Shown piece after piece: positions 1-8,203 of a stretch of DNA of 33,997 nucleotides. Positions within the stretch are counted from its first letter, which is position 1. The number at the start of each line of letters is the position of its first letter. Made by a program: the position numbers and the translations under genes. Source of the stretch: JBBAEA01 sp041656175 (GTDB lineage Bacteria > Myxococcota_A > Bradymonadia > UBA4248); the NCBI GenBank assembly GCA_041656175.1, contig JBBAEA010000017.1, positions 1 through 33,997 on the forward strand, written 5' to 3'. The notes beneath the pieces are model-generated. The model had not been told where the DNA came from. It searched no databases and worked only from the letters and a program-made list of their open reading frames with translations.

Positions 1-224
1 CCGTCTGCAAGCGCGCCATCTGCTCCAAAGTGTTTTGGTAACGCCCCTTCTCGCGCATCGCCCCCTGCGCCCGCTCCACATCCTCCCAAAACGCTGGCTC
101 CTGCGCCTCCGCCTCCAAACGCTCAAACTCCTCCTGCATACGCGCTAGGTCAAAGACACCTCCGCAGCTCGTCGTTTCGCGCCCGCAACGCCTGCAACCT
201 CGCCATTAATACACCCAATTCCAT
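1..224 (-). CDS. prfB: Peptide chain release factor 2, N-terminal part (window edge)
   Basis: This is the beginning of RF2, which terminates translation at UGA and UAA. The first 24 codons (start 224-222, preceded by AAGGAG eight bases upstream) end in a leucine CTT followed directly by an in-frame TGA. Shifting by +1 at that point opens a frame that continues to the window edge. It encodes an RF2-like helical N-terminal domain with segments such as LDLARMQEEFERLEAEAQEP and AFWEDVERAQ, matching the position of the PDVWNEPERAQ region in E. coli RF2. Both the sequence around the stop and its place at codon 25 fit the family's autoregulatory frameshift (codon 26 in E. coli). The catalytic GGQ domain lies outside the window. 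Automated callers may report a 24-residue ORF or a late start here. Confidence 0.9.
149..164 (-). promoter_or_regulatory. prfB programmed +1 ribosomal frameshift site
   Basis: Read on the minus strand the site is CGG AGG TGT CTT TGA C. It has the three known parts of the bacterial prfB recoding signal: a Shine-Dalgarno-like GGAGG placed one codon before the slip codon, the slippery CTT, and a TGA followed by C, a weak termination context. When RF2 is scarce, ribosomes pause at TGA and slip from CTT to TTT, so RF2 controls its own synthesis. The mechanism is established for the family; here it is inferred from the exact sequence match. Confidence 0.9.
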
Positions 225-320
225 ACTTCACACTCCTTCCCCCGCAAAGCGCTTTTACCCATTTGCGCTAGGATTCGTCAAGCTAAGAGCGCTGTGTAAG
301 CTAAAATTTTTTCTTTCTAT

Positions 321-474
321 TTTTTTTGGGGGGGGGATAAATCCCCCCTACGCGCGGGCTTCCTCAAAATTCGTATCATTCGCACTATTTCGTGCGTTGT
401 ATCGGCTATTCGCCGATCCAACGCACAAAATGTGCTCATGGCACGAATTTCTCGGCGATCCCGCGCTACCCCCC
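321..474 (-). repeat. Family I fold-back element, copy A
   Basis: This ~150-bp element fills much of the prfB-kinase spacer (225-666). Read on the minus strand it begins GGGGGGTAGCGCGGGATCG and ends with GAAGCCCGCGCGTAGGGG plus a G6/C6 hairpin. The centre is a long hairpin at 392-426: GTGCGTTG pairs with CAACGCAC and ATCGGC with GCCGAT, around the loop TATTC and one T/C mismatch. The ends also pair (CGCGGG with CCCGCG). Four other copies lie in this window. The G-run (nine bases at 328-336) may vary in length. No ORF or terminator is evident in it. Confidence 0.85.
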
Positions 475-558
475 AGTCTCTAGCAGAACGAAGTTCTTAT
501 GCGCATCAAACAAAGTATCTTCAAAGCCGCTAGGGAAGTTCTGAGTCATAGGGTCTAC

Positions 559-655
559 CGCTCTCAGAGCTCGTTTTTCCGTAGAGTATTGATTTTATTG
601 ACTTTATTTTGAAAACCCGCTGAAGCTTCCTTTATTTACGCTAGTTAATTTTAAA
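559..655. repeat. Family IV AT-rich repeat, copy 1
   Basis: About 100 bp here resemble 16580-16680. The shared core, 589-612, is identical over 24 bases to 16613-16636 and reads TTGATTTTATTGACTTTATT plus four more bases. The flanks share GTAG upstream and ACGCTAG/ATGCTAG downstream. Both copies lie just downstream of a minus-strand gene (kinase and L,D-transpeptidase). Function is unknown; the core contains a TTGACT that could resemble a -35 box, but I see no convincing -10 partner. Confidence 0.6.
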
Positions 656-666
656 CTGTTATGACA

Positions 667-3600
667 TCAATCCAAGTTTGTATAGGAAATATTTGCATCA
701 AAAAGCGAAAAATCGACTTTTAGCTCTTCAACTTTTGGTAGCAAGTTATAACTCCAATGGAGTTGTAAATTTTCTAAATTTGCGCGCATCGAGTTATATT
801 CGAGGGTGTTTTGCTTAAAACCTTCTATATTCTTAATAATATCCTTAATTCTGGCCACGCCAAAAGCGTTTGATATCATTAAATCTATAATAGAAACCTT
901 TGTTCTGATGAGTTCAGCGTAATACTGAAAAGTTTTCTTTTCATCTTTTTTAAGCGAGGCGAGGTACATGGCAAATAGCGGCAAGGAAAATAAGTAGTTG
1001 TTTTTTGCATTTTCGCTCTCTAGGTGCAGATCTATCGACTCTAATAAGCTTTCATTCTCGGGATCTTCGATACAAAGAAGAAGCAGTTCTACGGCTTTTA
1101 ATAGGATAAAGTCTTGCTTCTGTTCCTCGAATAGAATCCTTGCTGCTTTTGCATATATCTTAGCGCGCTGAAGTTCTCCGAGCATGAGCGCGTGCAGGGA
1201 AATAAGGAGCAACGCGTTTGCCTGAATCCAAGGATTGAGTTTTGATGCAAGGTTGAAAGCCATACAAGTTTTGGCGAATGCCTCTTTAAACTGCTGTCTG
1301 TGGTAAAGCAATAGAGCGTCAACATAGTTACAAAATGCGCTGCCAATACGGGATTTTTTTCTCTCAAAATAGTTTTTAGCACGCTTTAGTATGAGTTCCG
1401 ATTCCGCAGTTCTGCCATGGTAGATGTAAAAAATGGCTACGTAACAATCGAGCACGAGCTCAGAGTGATCCGTAAAATCTGCTTGAAATTTACTGCCTAG
1501 ATGAGAGTCTGTACTTTTACTAACTTGGTGATTCCAGAGTTGTGTTGTTTCGATAATTTTCTCGGAGATGCGGCTAAAAAAGCTCATTTTATGCACAAGG
1601 AAGACTTGGATCTGACCTTGTATACATAATGCCGCGTTTTTAAAAGAGAGCGTCTTCACATGGTAGACGGCCTTAAAAAATCCTAGCATTGCTTTGAATT
1701 TTTCATCCATCATGTCGTGTTCAAGACTTTGAAGCATCTCCCATAGATTTTTGAGTTGGCCGTGGTGAACGTAGATCTGTAAACGCGTATGCAGGTTCAC
1801 CGCATAATCTTCTGAACTAGCGGCGAGTTCATCCAAAATAGCATCTGAGGCGTCCAAACGCTGTAAGGCCGCGTTGTGATCTTCCTTAAGTAGGAGGAAC
1901 ATAGCGTTTAGTGACTGCGCCTTTGCTAACAAAATCGGCTGTTGATAGCGCTGAGCACAGTAGCTCAAAGCGTCCACGAATCGCTCGGCTTCATGAGACT
2001 TTCCTGCCTCCACCCATAGCTTACCAAGCTGCATCAAGACAAAGGGCCAATCTATCGGTTGCGTCAACGCAGTGAGTTTTCCACTGGAATTCTGATCACG
2101 GATTTGCATAAACATTTCATTAAAAACGCTGTAGAGCTGAGTTCCAAGATCGTAAATTCTCCCTTGATCTAGCGTTTGAACCGCTTTTTTAAAGGCATTA
2201 AAAAGCATAACCCGCGCGTTCTCCGTCTCGCCTATAGCTTCGTAGTGCTGGGCAAGTTCGTTGTACAGCTTAAGATCCATGTTTCGGTGATAGCTCGTCT
2301 TTACCTGAATGGCTAAGCGATGTAGCGCTCTTAGCTTTCGCATGGAGTAGTTGCTGAGTATGGTCATCACGGGGATTTGGGAATCAAAGCGAAGAGCTGT
2401 CTGCGATTTTGCGCTAGTTGTTTCGTGTAGCATACGCGCTTTAATCAGCAGCTCAATACAGCTATCAAGATGTTTATTGAGCTCAATATCTCCTTCCAAC
2501 TCAAAAAACAACTCCATGAGTTCGTCCTCAAACTCTTCGCCCAAGATCGCCAGCCTTAAGAGAATGTCGTTGAGGATGGGTAGCGGAATGCTTCTACTCA
2601 GTTCTTTCTTAAGTCGTTCGATGTAGGCCGTGTACACTTCTTTGAAAAAGGGCGGAATATAGATTTTACAAATAGCCCCATCTTTAAGGGTGTACATCCC
2701 GTCATCGCGCCTTTCGATGAGGCGCTCATCTTTTTGGATCTTTGCAAGTTCACGCCCAAGCATAGGGTTTCCGTAGCTATTTCGCGTTAAGCAGCTGGAT
2801 AAAACGGAGTCAAAGTGAAAAGCATTTTTGAAAAACTGCTCCATATTCTCGTTTGACAAAGGAGAAACGCGCAGCGTTTTAACACTTCCCCCTTCATGGC
2901 GTGCCAATTTACGGAAACTGGCCTCTACCTTCGTTTCAGGAAGCAGCTCACGCGTGGAGACGTTAGCAATGATCATGCATTGCATACGCTGTAGCGCAGC
3001 TTGCATCGCAAAACACTCCAAAAAATCTAGCTCTGCCCAACTCGCATTGTGCATATCCTCCAGCAATATCGCTACAGGACTAAGTTCGCAGATCGCCATG
3101 ATGATATCTACAAGTAAGAAGGGATCTGGCATTGTGCTAGCTTGAGTAGATTCAGGGCGTAGAAAAGCCAAAATCTCTGCCGTATCTCGCTCGGTGTTGA
3201 GCTTGAGTTTTCGGTAATGAAAACTCAAAAACTCACATAACAATTCTGTTTTTACGTCTCTACACTGCAATAAGCCTTCAAACAAATTGCGCATGCCCGT
3301 GTACTGCATATTATGTCCAAAGAACGCCGCTCCGAATCGTAAAATCTTCCCCTCGATCAAGGGTTTAAGTGCAGAAACCGCAATTTTAGATTTACCTATT
3401 CCCCAGTCTCCTTCAATAATGAGTAGCTTCCCCCTACCTTGTAGGGCTAAATCCGCAGTTTCGCGTACGATGGCTAGCTCCTGTTCTCGGCCTATAAGTT
3501 CGAGCGAGCGTTCTGTGCGCTGCTGCTCCATAGCACCGTGTTCTAGGAGCATATCCGCGTTAAAGATCGAGGGGATATTTTGCGCAAATCCAGATTCTTG

Positions 3601-4746
3601 TAAAGACAGCTGTGAACTATCGCCGTGTGAAACCATAAACGGGTGGTATGAGTTGGAATCTGAATGAGCGGCACTTAGTTGGGTGTTTAGCCACTCATCT
3701 GAAATTCCACTAGCATCAAGCATATTCGATATACTTTGTAGATCCTTTGAACTAGGCTTGTTCTGTGCTTCTATTTGGCCATTTGTGCGCGTAGTGTCGT
3801 GGCTAGGCGGATCAAATACGGTAAAATCTTCTTGCAAAGTTTTGGCTCGGATCCTTTCGCGTAAACCCTCATAAAAAAGCTGCAAATCCTCGTTTTCGAC
3901 GTAGTTGAGCGCTTGAAGTGCTCTTGAAAGTGCTTGCGCGCCCACGTAGCGATCCCAGGTTTTCTTGGCACACGCTTTTTGTATGACCTCTTCAATGCCC
4001 GGCGGAATCGTTTGCCCCTCACGCGTGTTCAGCGCCGGGAAATCGTCCTCGATATGCATCAAAATGGTCTCGATATCGCTTTCGCCCTTAAACGGGACTT
4101 CACCGCACAAAATTTCATATAACACAATACCGACGCTATAAATATCGGTGCCTGGCCCTACCTGTGAATTTACTCCACGTGACTGCTCTGGTGCCATGTA
4201 GTAGGGGCTGCCAAGTACTGTTTGGGTAAACTCCTGATTTTGATGAGCGAAGGATGGCAAACTCGCGATACCAAAGTCTACCAACTTTACAACGATATTC
4301 CCGTCTTCGCTTAGCGACAAAAGTATGTTGGAAGGCTTAATATCGCGGTGGATGATTCCCCTAAAGTGCGCATGCGTAAGTGCCGCTAAGAGTTGGGTCG
4401 TGACGTCGAGCACAAAGGAAAAGGGCATTCTTAGATCCATGATCTCGTGTAGCGATACGCTCTGCAAGTACTCCATCACCATGTACAGCTGAGATTGGCA
4501 TGCATCAAAGGCTAGAACTTTAACGATGTTAGGATGCTTGAGATACGCGAAGATCTTGGATTCTTTGACAAAGCGGCGGCGCATCTTCTCATCGGAGCAG
4601 AGTTCTTTTTTGAGCAATTTAATCGCAAGCAACTCATTGTTGTTCTGCTTATCCTCGACTAAGTATACTTGCCCCATACCGCCTGTCCCTAGCGTTTTCC
4701 TAATCAAATAGCGAGAATCAAACTCTTGCCCACTGCACAAACTCAT
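667..4746 (-). CDS. Ser/Thr protein kinase fused to AAA ATPase and helical-repeat region
   Basis: A 1359-residue multidomain signalling protein. Residues about 12-280 form a eukaryotic-type kinase: glycine loop GTGGMG at 20-25, ATP-binding Lys43, HRDIKPSN with catalytic Asp135, DFG at 157-159, and YYMAPEQ in the activation segment. A low-complexity linker of roughly 130 residues follows. Next comes a predicted ATPase of the COG3899 type, with Walker A GDWGIGKSK at 446-454 and a Walker B-like ILLEDM near 556. The C-terminal ~600 residues are helical, Ala/Leu-rich and TPR-like. All kinase catalytic residues are present, so it should be active. Such kinase-AAA-TPR chains are common in myxobacteria and act as large sensors or scaffolds. 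No membrane segment is evident. The start has AGAGG about seven bases upstream. The gene is monocistronic as far as can be seen. Confidence 0.85.
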   Translation of the reverse strand: MSLCSGQEFDSRYLIRKTLGTGGMGQVYLVEDKQNNNELLAIKLLKKELCSDEKMRRRFVKESKIFAYLKHPNIVKVLAFDACQSQLYMVMEYLQSVSLHEIMDLRMPFSFVLDVTTQLLAALTHAHFRGIIHRDIKPSNILLSLSEDGNIVVKLVDFGIASLPSFAHQNQEFTQTVLGSPYYMAPEQSRGVNSQVGPGTDIYSVGIVLYEILCGEVPFKGESDIETILMHIEDDFPALNTREGQTIPPGIEEVIQKACAKKTWDRYVGAQALSRALQALNYVENEDLQLFYEGLRERIRAKTLQEDFTVFDPPSHDTTRTNGQIEAQNKPSSKDLQSISNMLDASGISDEWLNTQLSAAHSDSNSYHPFMVSHGDSSQLSLQESGFAQNIPSIFNADMLLEHGAMEQQRTERSLELIGREQELAIVRETADLALQGRGKLLIIEGDWGIGKSKIAVSALKPLIEGKILRFGAAFFGHNMQYTGMRNLFEGLLQCRDVKTELLCEFLSFHYRKLKLNTERDTAEILAFLRPESTQASTMPDPFLLVDIIMAICELSPVAILLEDMHNASWAELDFLECFAMQAALQRMQCMIIANVSTRELLPETKVEASFRKLARHEGGSVKTLRVSPLSNENMEQFFKNAFHFDSVLSSCLTRNSYGNPMLGRELAKIQKDERLIERRDDGMYTLKDGAICKIYIPPFFKEVYTAYIERLKKELSRSIPLPILNDILLRLAILGEEFEDELMELFFELEGDIELNKHLDSCIELLIKARMLHETTSAKSQTALRFDSQIPVMTILSNYSMRKLRALHRLAIQVKTSYHRNMDLKLYNELAQHYEAIGETENARVMLFNAFKKAVQTLDQGRIYDLGTQLYSVFNEMFMQIRDQNSSGKLTALTQPIDWPFVLMQLGKLWVEAGKSHEAERFVDALSYCAQRYQQPILLAKAQSLNAMFLLLKEDHNAALQRLDASDAILDELAASSEDYAVNLHTRLQIYVHHGQLKNLWEMLQSLEHDMMDEKFKAMLGFFKAVYHVKTLSFKNAALCIQGQIQVFLVHKMSFFSRISEKIIETTQLWNHQVSKSTDSHLGSKFQADFTDHSELVLDCYVAIFYIYHGRTAESELILKRAKNYFERKKSRIGSAFCNYVDALLLYHRQQFKEAFAKTCMAFNLASKLNPWIQANALLLISLHALMLGELQRAKIYAKAARILFEEQKQDFILLKAVELLLLCIEDPENESLLESIDLHLESENAKNNYLFSLPLFAMYLASLKKDEKKTFQYYAELIRTKVSIIDLMISNAFGVARIKDIIKNIEGFKQNTLEYNSMRANLENLQLHWSYNLLPKVEELKVDFSLFDANISYTNLD

Positions 4747-4819
4747 ACTTTGCCTCTAAGTTGCACTCCAAAAATAAACGATGCTGAAAACCTTAAGAAG
4801 TGAGCTGAACTTTAATTTT

Positions 4820-4831
4820 ACCATTAATGGT
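4820..4831. promoter_or_regulatory. Perfect 12-bp dyad upstream of kinase gene
   Basis: ACCATTAATGGT is a perfect palindrome about 75 bp before the kinase start codon. On the minus strand it is followed immediately by AAAAT, giving a TAAAAT hexamer that resembles a -10 box. That arrangement would suit a repressor operator. The rest of the 4747-4970 spacer shows nothing else I can name. Confidence 0.3.
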
Positions 4832-4970
4832 GTTTTATCCACGAAAAACAAAGCAAGCTCCCAAGCCATGCCAAGCTCTAAGCCATCGCATCACAGCGTA
4901 TAAACATGCTAACACGTTTGTGGCATAAATATCCATTTTTTTAAAGAAGAATAACAAGAACGAAGCTCAA

Positions 4971-5717
4971 TTATCTTGCTATATTTGACTCGTCGAAAGA
5001 AAGACCGAAAACTTTTTTTGCATTATGGCGAATCACAAACATTAATTCAGATAACTCGATAGTTCGCAGCTCAGAAACTCGTTGGTACACCGCGCAAATC
5101 TGCTCAATGTCGTAGCCTTTGTTTGCCAAAAAATCGCTTTCTAGCAAGATTTGTTCAGAGGGCGACTCTGCGATAATCCGCTCCAGTCTGTGATTATGGC
5201 GTAAACCACGGGGAGAGAAGGACAAATAAAATCCGCGTTTTAGCGCCCAATCTGCTATTTCGGGGCTTGCTCTAAAGGCGTGTAGTACAAGTGGAACGTT
5301 GAGCTTTCTTTTGGCGAGTAATGATTGCAACGGCGAGTAGGCGCGAACGCAGTGCAAGACTAAGGGTTTATGGTATCGCTCGGCAAGTTCTATTTGTTGG
5401 CTTAGCAGTTCTCGTTGTAGATCTATTTTGGGGTAACGTAAGTCTAAGCCGCACTCAGATATGGCAACGATCCGCGGCTCATTTTTTAGATATTGCTCAA
5501 GACGCTGTATTAACGCCTCCCCTTCTTGCGCGTTCTTGAAACCCGCAACTTCATAGGGATGTAGCCCTAGTGCAGGGAATACGCGCTTTTCGTAGCGAGC
5601 GGCTAGTTGAAGTATTTGGCACCAATCTGATGAATTCGCGCTGGAACTAACGATATAGGACTCAGGCTCGGTTTCGAGATCATAAACGTGTGCGTGTGCG
5701 TCGAAAAATAGTTTCAT
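4971..5717 (-). CDS. TatD-family metal-dependent hydrolase
   Basis: A 248-residue TatD-like protein, a TIM-barrel metallohydrolase of the deoxyribonuclease/D-aminoacyl-tRNA-deacylase group. The metal-binding HAH is at residues 8-10. Family signatures follow in order: PALGLHPYEV, AISECGLDL, PLVLHCVRAY, LVLHAFRASPE and LLESD. The start at 5717 is chosen because family members begin a few residues before HxH. An in-frame GTG at 5750 would add 11 residues with no homologous role. No clear ribosome-binding site precedes either start. Length and motif order are normal. The gene is divergent from the phosphohexomutase, with repeat B between them. The exact substrate cannot be read from sequence. Confidence 0.85.
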   Translation of the reverse strand: MKLFFDAHAHVYDLETEPESYIVSSSANSSDWCQILQLAARYEKRVFPALGLHPYEVAGFKNAQEGEALIQRLEQYLKNEPRIVAISECGLDLRYPKIDLQRELLSQQIELAERYHKPLVLHCVRAYSPLQSLLAKRKLNVPLVLHAFRASPEIADWALKRGFYLSFSPRGLRHNHRLERIIAESPSEQILLESDFLANKGYDIEQICAVYQRVSELRTIELSELMFVIRHNAKKVFGLSFDESNIAR

Positions 5718-5824
5718 GTTTAAACGTTGTACGAGAATGAGAAAAAACACAAGCTCTTCGAGCTATGGCTTGTGAGTTTACGGTTTGTTGGCGCTTGGCC
5801 AATTTATGCTTACTGGCTCCCTTT

Positions 5825-5979
5825 GGGGGGTAGCGCGGGATCGCCGAGACAAATACACAATGAGCGCATTTTGTGCAATGGTTCGACGATTAGTCGAAAC
5901 ATTGCACAAAATTTTGCGCGAATTGTGAATTTGGCGAGGAATCCCGCGCGTAGGGGGGAACTTCCCCCCCCACAAAAAA
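5825..5979 (+). repeat. Family I fold-back element, copy B
   Basis: This is the cleanest copy, in the divergent spacer 5718-6099. It starts GGGGGGTAGCGCGGGATCG and ends GAATCCCGCGCGTAGGGGGG followed by a short C-run and a run of A. The whole element can fold on itself: CGCGGGAT with ATCCCGCG, CACAAT with ATTGTG, GCGC with GCGC. At 5873-5907, GTGCAATG pairs with CATTGCAC and TTCGAC with GTCGAA, around loop GATTA with one G/A mismatch (the complement of the T/C mismatch in the reverse copies). Because it sits between two divergent starts it could influence both, but no promoter elements are obvious inside it. Confidence 0.88.
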
Positions 5980-6099
5980 TATAGAAGGTAGAGTTTTGAG
6001 CTAAAAACGCTGTTATGTCGGCGCAAATCATGTAGAATACGGCTGATTTTGCGCATTGCGGCGCAGACTTAACTTTCCCCTAATTGATTTGAGGTTGAT

Positions 6100-7848
6100 A
6101 TGACAAAGACTAGAGCTGAGTTAGCTAGAGAGAATGCCCTGCGTTGGACGCAGCTACCTTTTGATGATGCGACGCGTGCGGAGGTGCAGGCGTTGTTTGA
6201 CAATAAGGATGATGAGACGATTTTGAATCGTTTTGGGGATAGCCTCCATTTTGGGACCGCGGGGCTGCGCGGGGTGATGGGCGCGGGTTCGACGATGATG
6301 AATCGCTACACGGTGGCGAAGGCTAGCAAGGCGATTGCTCAGTGTTTGCGCGAGGATTATGCGCAGCAGAATGCGTGTGAACGTGGGGTTGTGCTGGGTT
6401 ATGATTGCCGTCACAACTCGGAGCTCTTTGCCAAGATTACCGCAGAAGTGCTCGCCGCCAATGGCGTGAAGGTATATTTGTATGACCGAATTACGCCAAC
6501 GCCGCTTGTGCCCTTTGCCGTGAAGGCCAAGGGAGCGATTGCTGGGATTATGATAACGAGTAGTCATAACCCTAAGGTTTATAACGGTTATAAAGTTTTT
6601 TGGGACAATGGTGCGCAGATTGTTGCGCCTATTGATAGTCAGATTGCGAGCCGCATGGATAAGCTGCAGGAGGGTGCGATTGAGTCGTTGGAGCTTGAAG
6701 AGGCTAAACGTAGTGGGAAGGTCGTTCTTCTGGGCGAACAGAGTATCGCGGAATATGTGGATTGGGTGGTGAAGTCGTCGGTTTTGAGCAAGCATAGCGA
6801 TGTCAAGATTGTGTATACGCCGCTTGGTGGCACTGGCTGGGAGACGGCGAGTGCGAGTTTTAAGCAGGCTGGTTTTAAAGATGTGCATGTGGTGGCAGAG
6901 GAGAGGGATCCGGACCCAGAGTTTGCGGGGCTAGATGCGCCGAACCCAGAGCGCCTCGATACTTGGCCTAGAGCTTTGGCCTTAGCCAAGGCAAAGAAGG
7001 CGGATATCGTCTTGGCCAATGACGGCGATGCCGACCGTATTGGCGTAGCGATACCTGTTGATGGCGAGTATAAAATTCTTGGTGGGAACCAAATTGGCGC
7101 TTTAATGCTGTATTATATTTTGGAACAGCTACCGAAAAGTCTGCGTAATGAGAAAAGTTTCGCTATTTGTTCGGTAGTCTCTAGCCCTTTAACGCGCGCG
7201 ATTTGCGAAGGCTTTGGCGTGTCATTCCAAGAAACGCTGACTGGCTTTAAGTGGATGGGTAACGTAGCAGACGAGCGTGTGGCCAAGGGCGAGAACTTTT
7301 TATTTGCGTATGAGGAGGCGTTTGGCTATACCTTTAGTAGCGCTCGTGACAAGGACGGGATCATCTCTATTTTGCTGCTTGCAGAGTTAGCCGCGTATTG
7401 TAAAGCGAAGGGGCAGAGTATGGGGGACGTGCTTGATGAAATTTATCAACGCTTTGGGATCCACATTGAAGATGCGGCTGAGCGATTTTACGAGGGTTTT
7501 TCGGGTCAAGAGACGATGAAGGGCGTTTTGGCGAACTTGCGCTCCAACCCTCCCAAAAGCATTGCGGGCATTGAAGTCGTGCGCGTACGAGATTTACTAC
7601 AATCGCAAAACATCGACATGAAAAGTGGCGCAAAAGAAGCGGTTACGCATCTACCCAAGCAGGATATGTTGAGTTTTTATTTAGCGGATGATTCTTGGAT
7701 TAGCCTGCGTCCATCGGGTACGGAACCAAAGCTCAAATCGTATTTAGGCGTTATTGCTAGAGATGCGAGCGCGGATTATGTCGCCAAAACGCGGGCACTG
7801 GAAGATCGCATCGCCAAGATCAAGGACGCTGTGGTCAAGATGCTCTAG
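6100..7848 (+). CDS. Phosphoglucomutase/phosphomannomutase (alpha-D-phosphohexomutase)
   Basis: A 582-residue enzyme interconverting hexose 1- and 6-phosphates, supplying sugar nucleotides for glycogen, lipopolysaccharide or exopolysaccharide. Motifs in order: FGTAGLRG near residue 51, the phosphoserine loop MITSSHNPK with Ser155, the metal-binding NDGDADR near 305, the sugar-binding FAYEEAFGY, and the phosphate-binding SLRPSGTEPKLKSY near the C-terminus. Length matches the Bacillus PgcA type (about 580) rather than the shorter bacterial AlgC type. A ribosome-binding site, TGAGG, lies six bases before ATG. It is the only plus-strand gene in the first 19 kb and stands alone between divergent and convergent neighbours. 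Confidence 0.92.
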   Translation: MTKTRAELARENALRWTQLPFDDATRAEVQALFDNKDDETILNRFGDSLHFGTAGLRGVMGAGSTMMNRYTVAKASKAIAQCLREDYAQQNACERGVVLGYDCRHNSELFAKITAEVLAANGVKVYLYDRITPTPLVPFAVKAKGAIAGIMITSSHNPKVYNGYKVFWDNGAQIVAPIDSQIASRMDKLQEGAIESLELEEAKRSGKVVLLGEQSIAEYVDWVVKSSVLSKHSDVKIVYTPLGGTGWETASASFKQAGFKDVHVVAEERDPDPEFAGLDAPNPERLDTWPRALALAKAKKADIVLANDGDADRIGVAIPVDGEYKILGGNQIGALMLYYILEQLPKSLRNEKSFAICSVVSSPLTRAICEGFGVSFQETLTGFKWMGNVADERVAKGENFLFAYEEAFGYTFSSARDKDGIISILLLAELAAYCKAKGQSMGDVLDEIYQRFGIHIEDAAERFYEGFSGQETMKGVLANLRSNPPKSIAGIEVVRVRDLLQSQNIDMKSGAKEAVTHLPKQDMLSFYLADDSWISLRPSGTEPKLKSYLGVIARDASADYVAKTRALEDRIAKIKDAVVKML

Positions 7849-7858
7849 TCTTCAACTC

Positions 7859-8023
7859 TTTCTTTGCAATTTTGGCCTATTTCGTCGTCAGCGGCGTCGT
7901 TTGGCGCGGTCACGACCTTGAGGTCGCTGCCTTGCCGCACTCCTTGCTTCCTAGAACTAGGCTCAAAATTGCAAAGAAAAGATGTTTTGTTTTTTCTATT
8001 TCTAGAACTAGGCTCAAACTTGC
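7859..8023. repeat. Nested inverted and direct repeats after phosphohexomutase gene
   Basis: TTTCTTTGCAATTTTG (7859-7874) is inverted exactly at 7964-7979, a 16-bp stem with an ~89-bp loop. CTAGAACTAGGCTCAAA occurs twice in direct orientation, at 7951-7967 and 8002-8018, and the following bases are also similar (TTGC, AAGAA). This lies in the 7849-8203 spacer between convergent genes. A smaller inverted pair, GGCAAGCG/CGCTTGCC (8104-8111/8135-8142), follows and resembles family II ends. There is no T-run after the stem on the plus strand, so I do not call a terminator for the phosphohexomutase. Confidence 0.6.
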
Positions 8024-8150
8024 TAAGAATAGCCTCATTGTTTTTTGAAATTGAAATGTGCGCCGCTTTCTTTTTGTGGGGCGCTGGCCCAAACCGTGTT
8101 AAGGGCAAGCGTCTTTTGGATCCTTTAGAGCGTGCGCTTGCCGAGCGCAC

Positions 8151-8178
8151 AAAAAAAGCGCCTCCCATAGGGAAGCGC
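8151..8178 (-). terminator. Rho-independent terminator of the sheath/tube operon
   Basis: On the minus strand GCGCTTCCC pairs with GGGAGGCGC (one T-G wobble) around the loop TAT and is followed directly by seven T. It lies about 25 bp after the stop of the second tube gene, so transcription of the four-gene operon should end here. Confidence 0.88.
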
Positions 8179-8203
8179 CTCATTCTTTGTCCTCAAGGTC
8201 AAA

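Noticed and set aside
321..345. G-run/C-run hairpin with adjacent T-run as a terminator
   Set aside because: On the strand where T is read, the T-run precedes the hairpin; on the other strand an A-run follows it.
6154..6888. A 244-codon open frame antisense to the phosphohexomutase gene
   Set aside because: The plus-strand gene has all family motifs; the antisense product is Arg/His/Thr-rich without recognisable domains and looks like a shadow frame.
7951..8018. CRISPR-like direct repeats
   Set aside because: Only two copies of a 17-bp repeat, no array and no cas genes.
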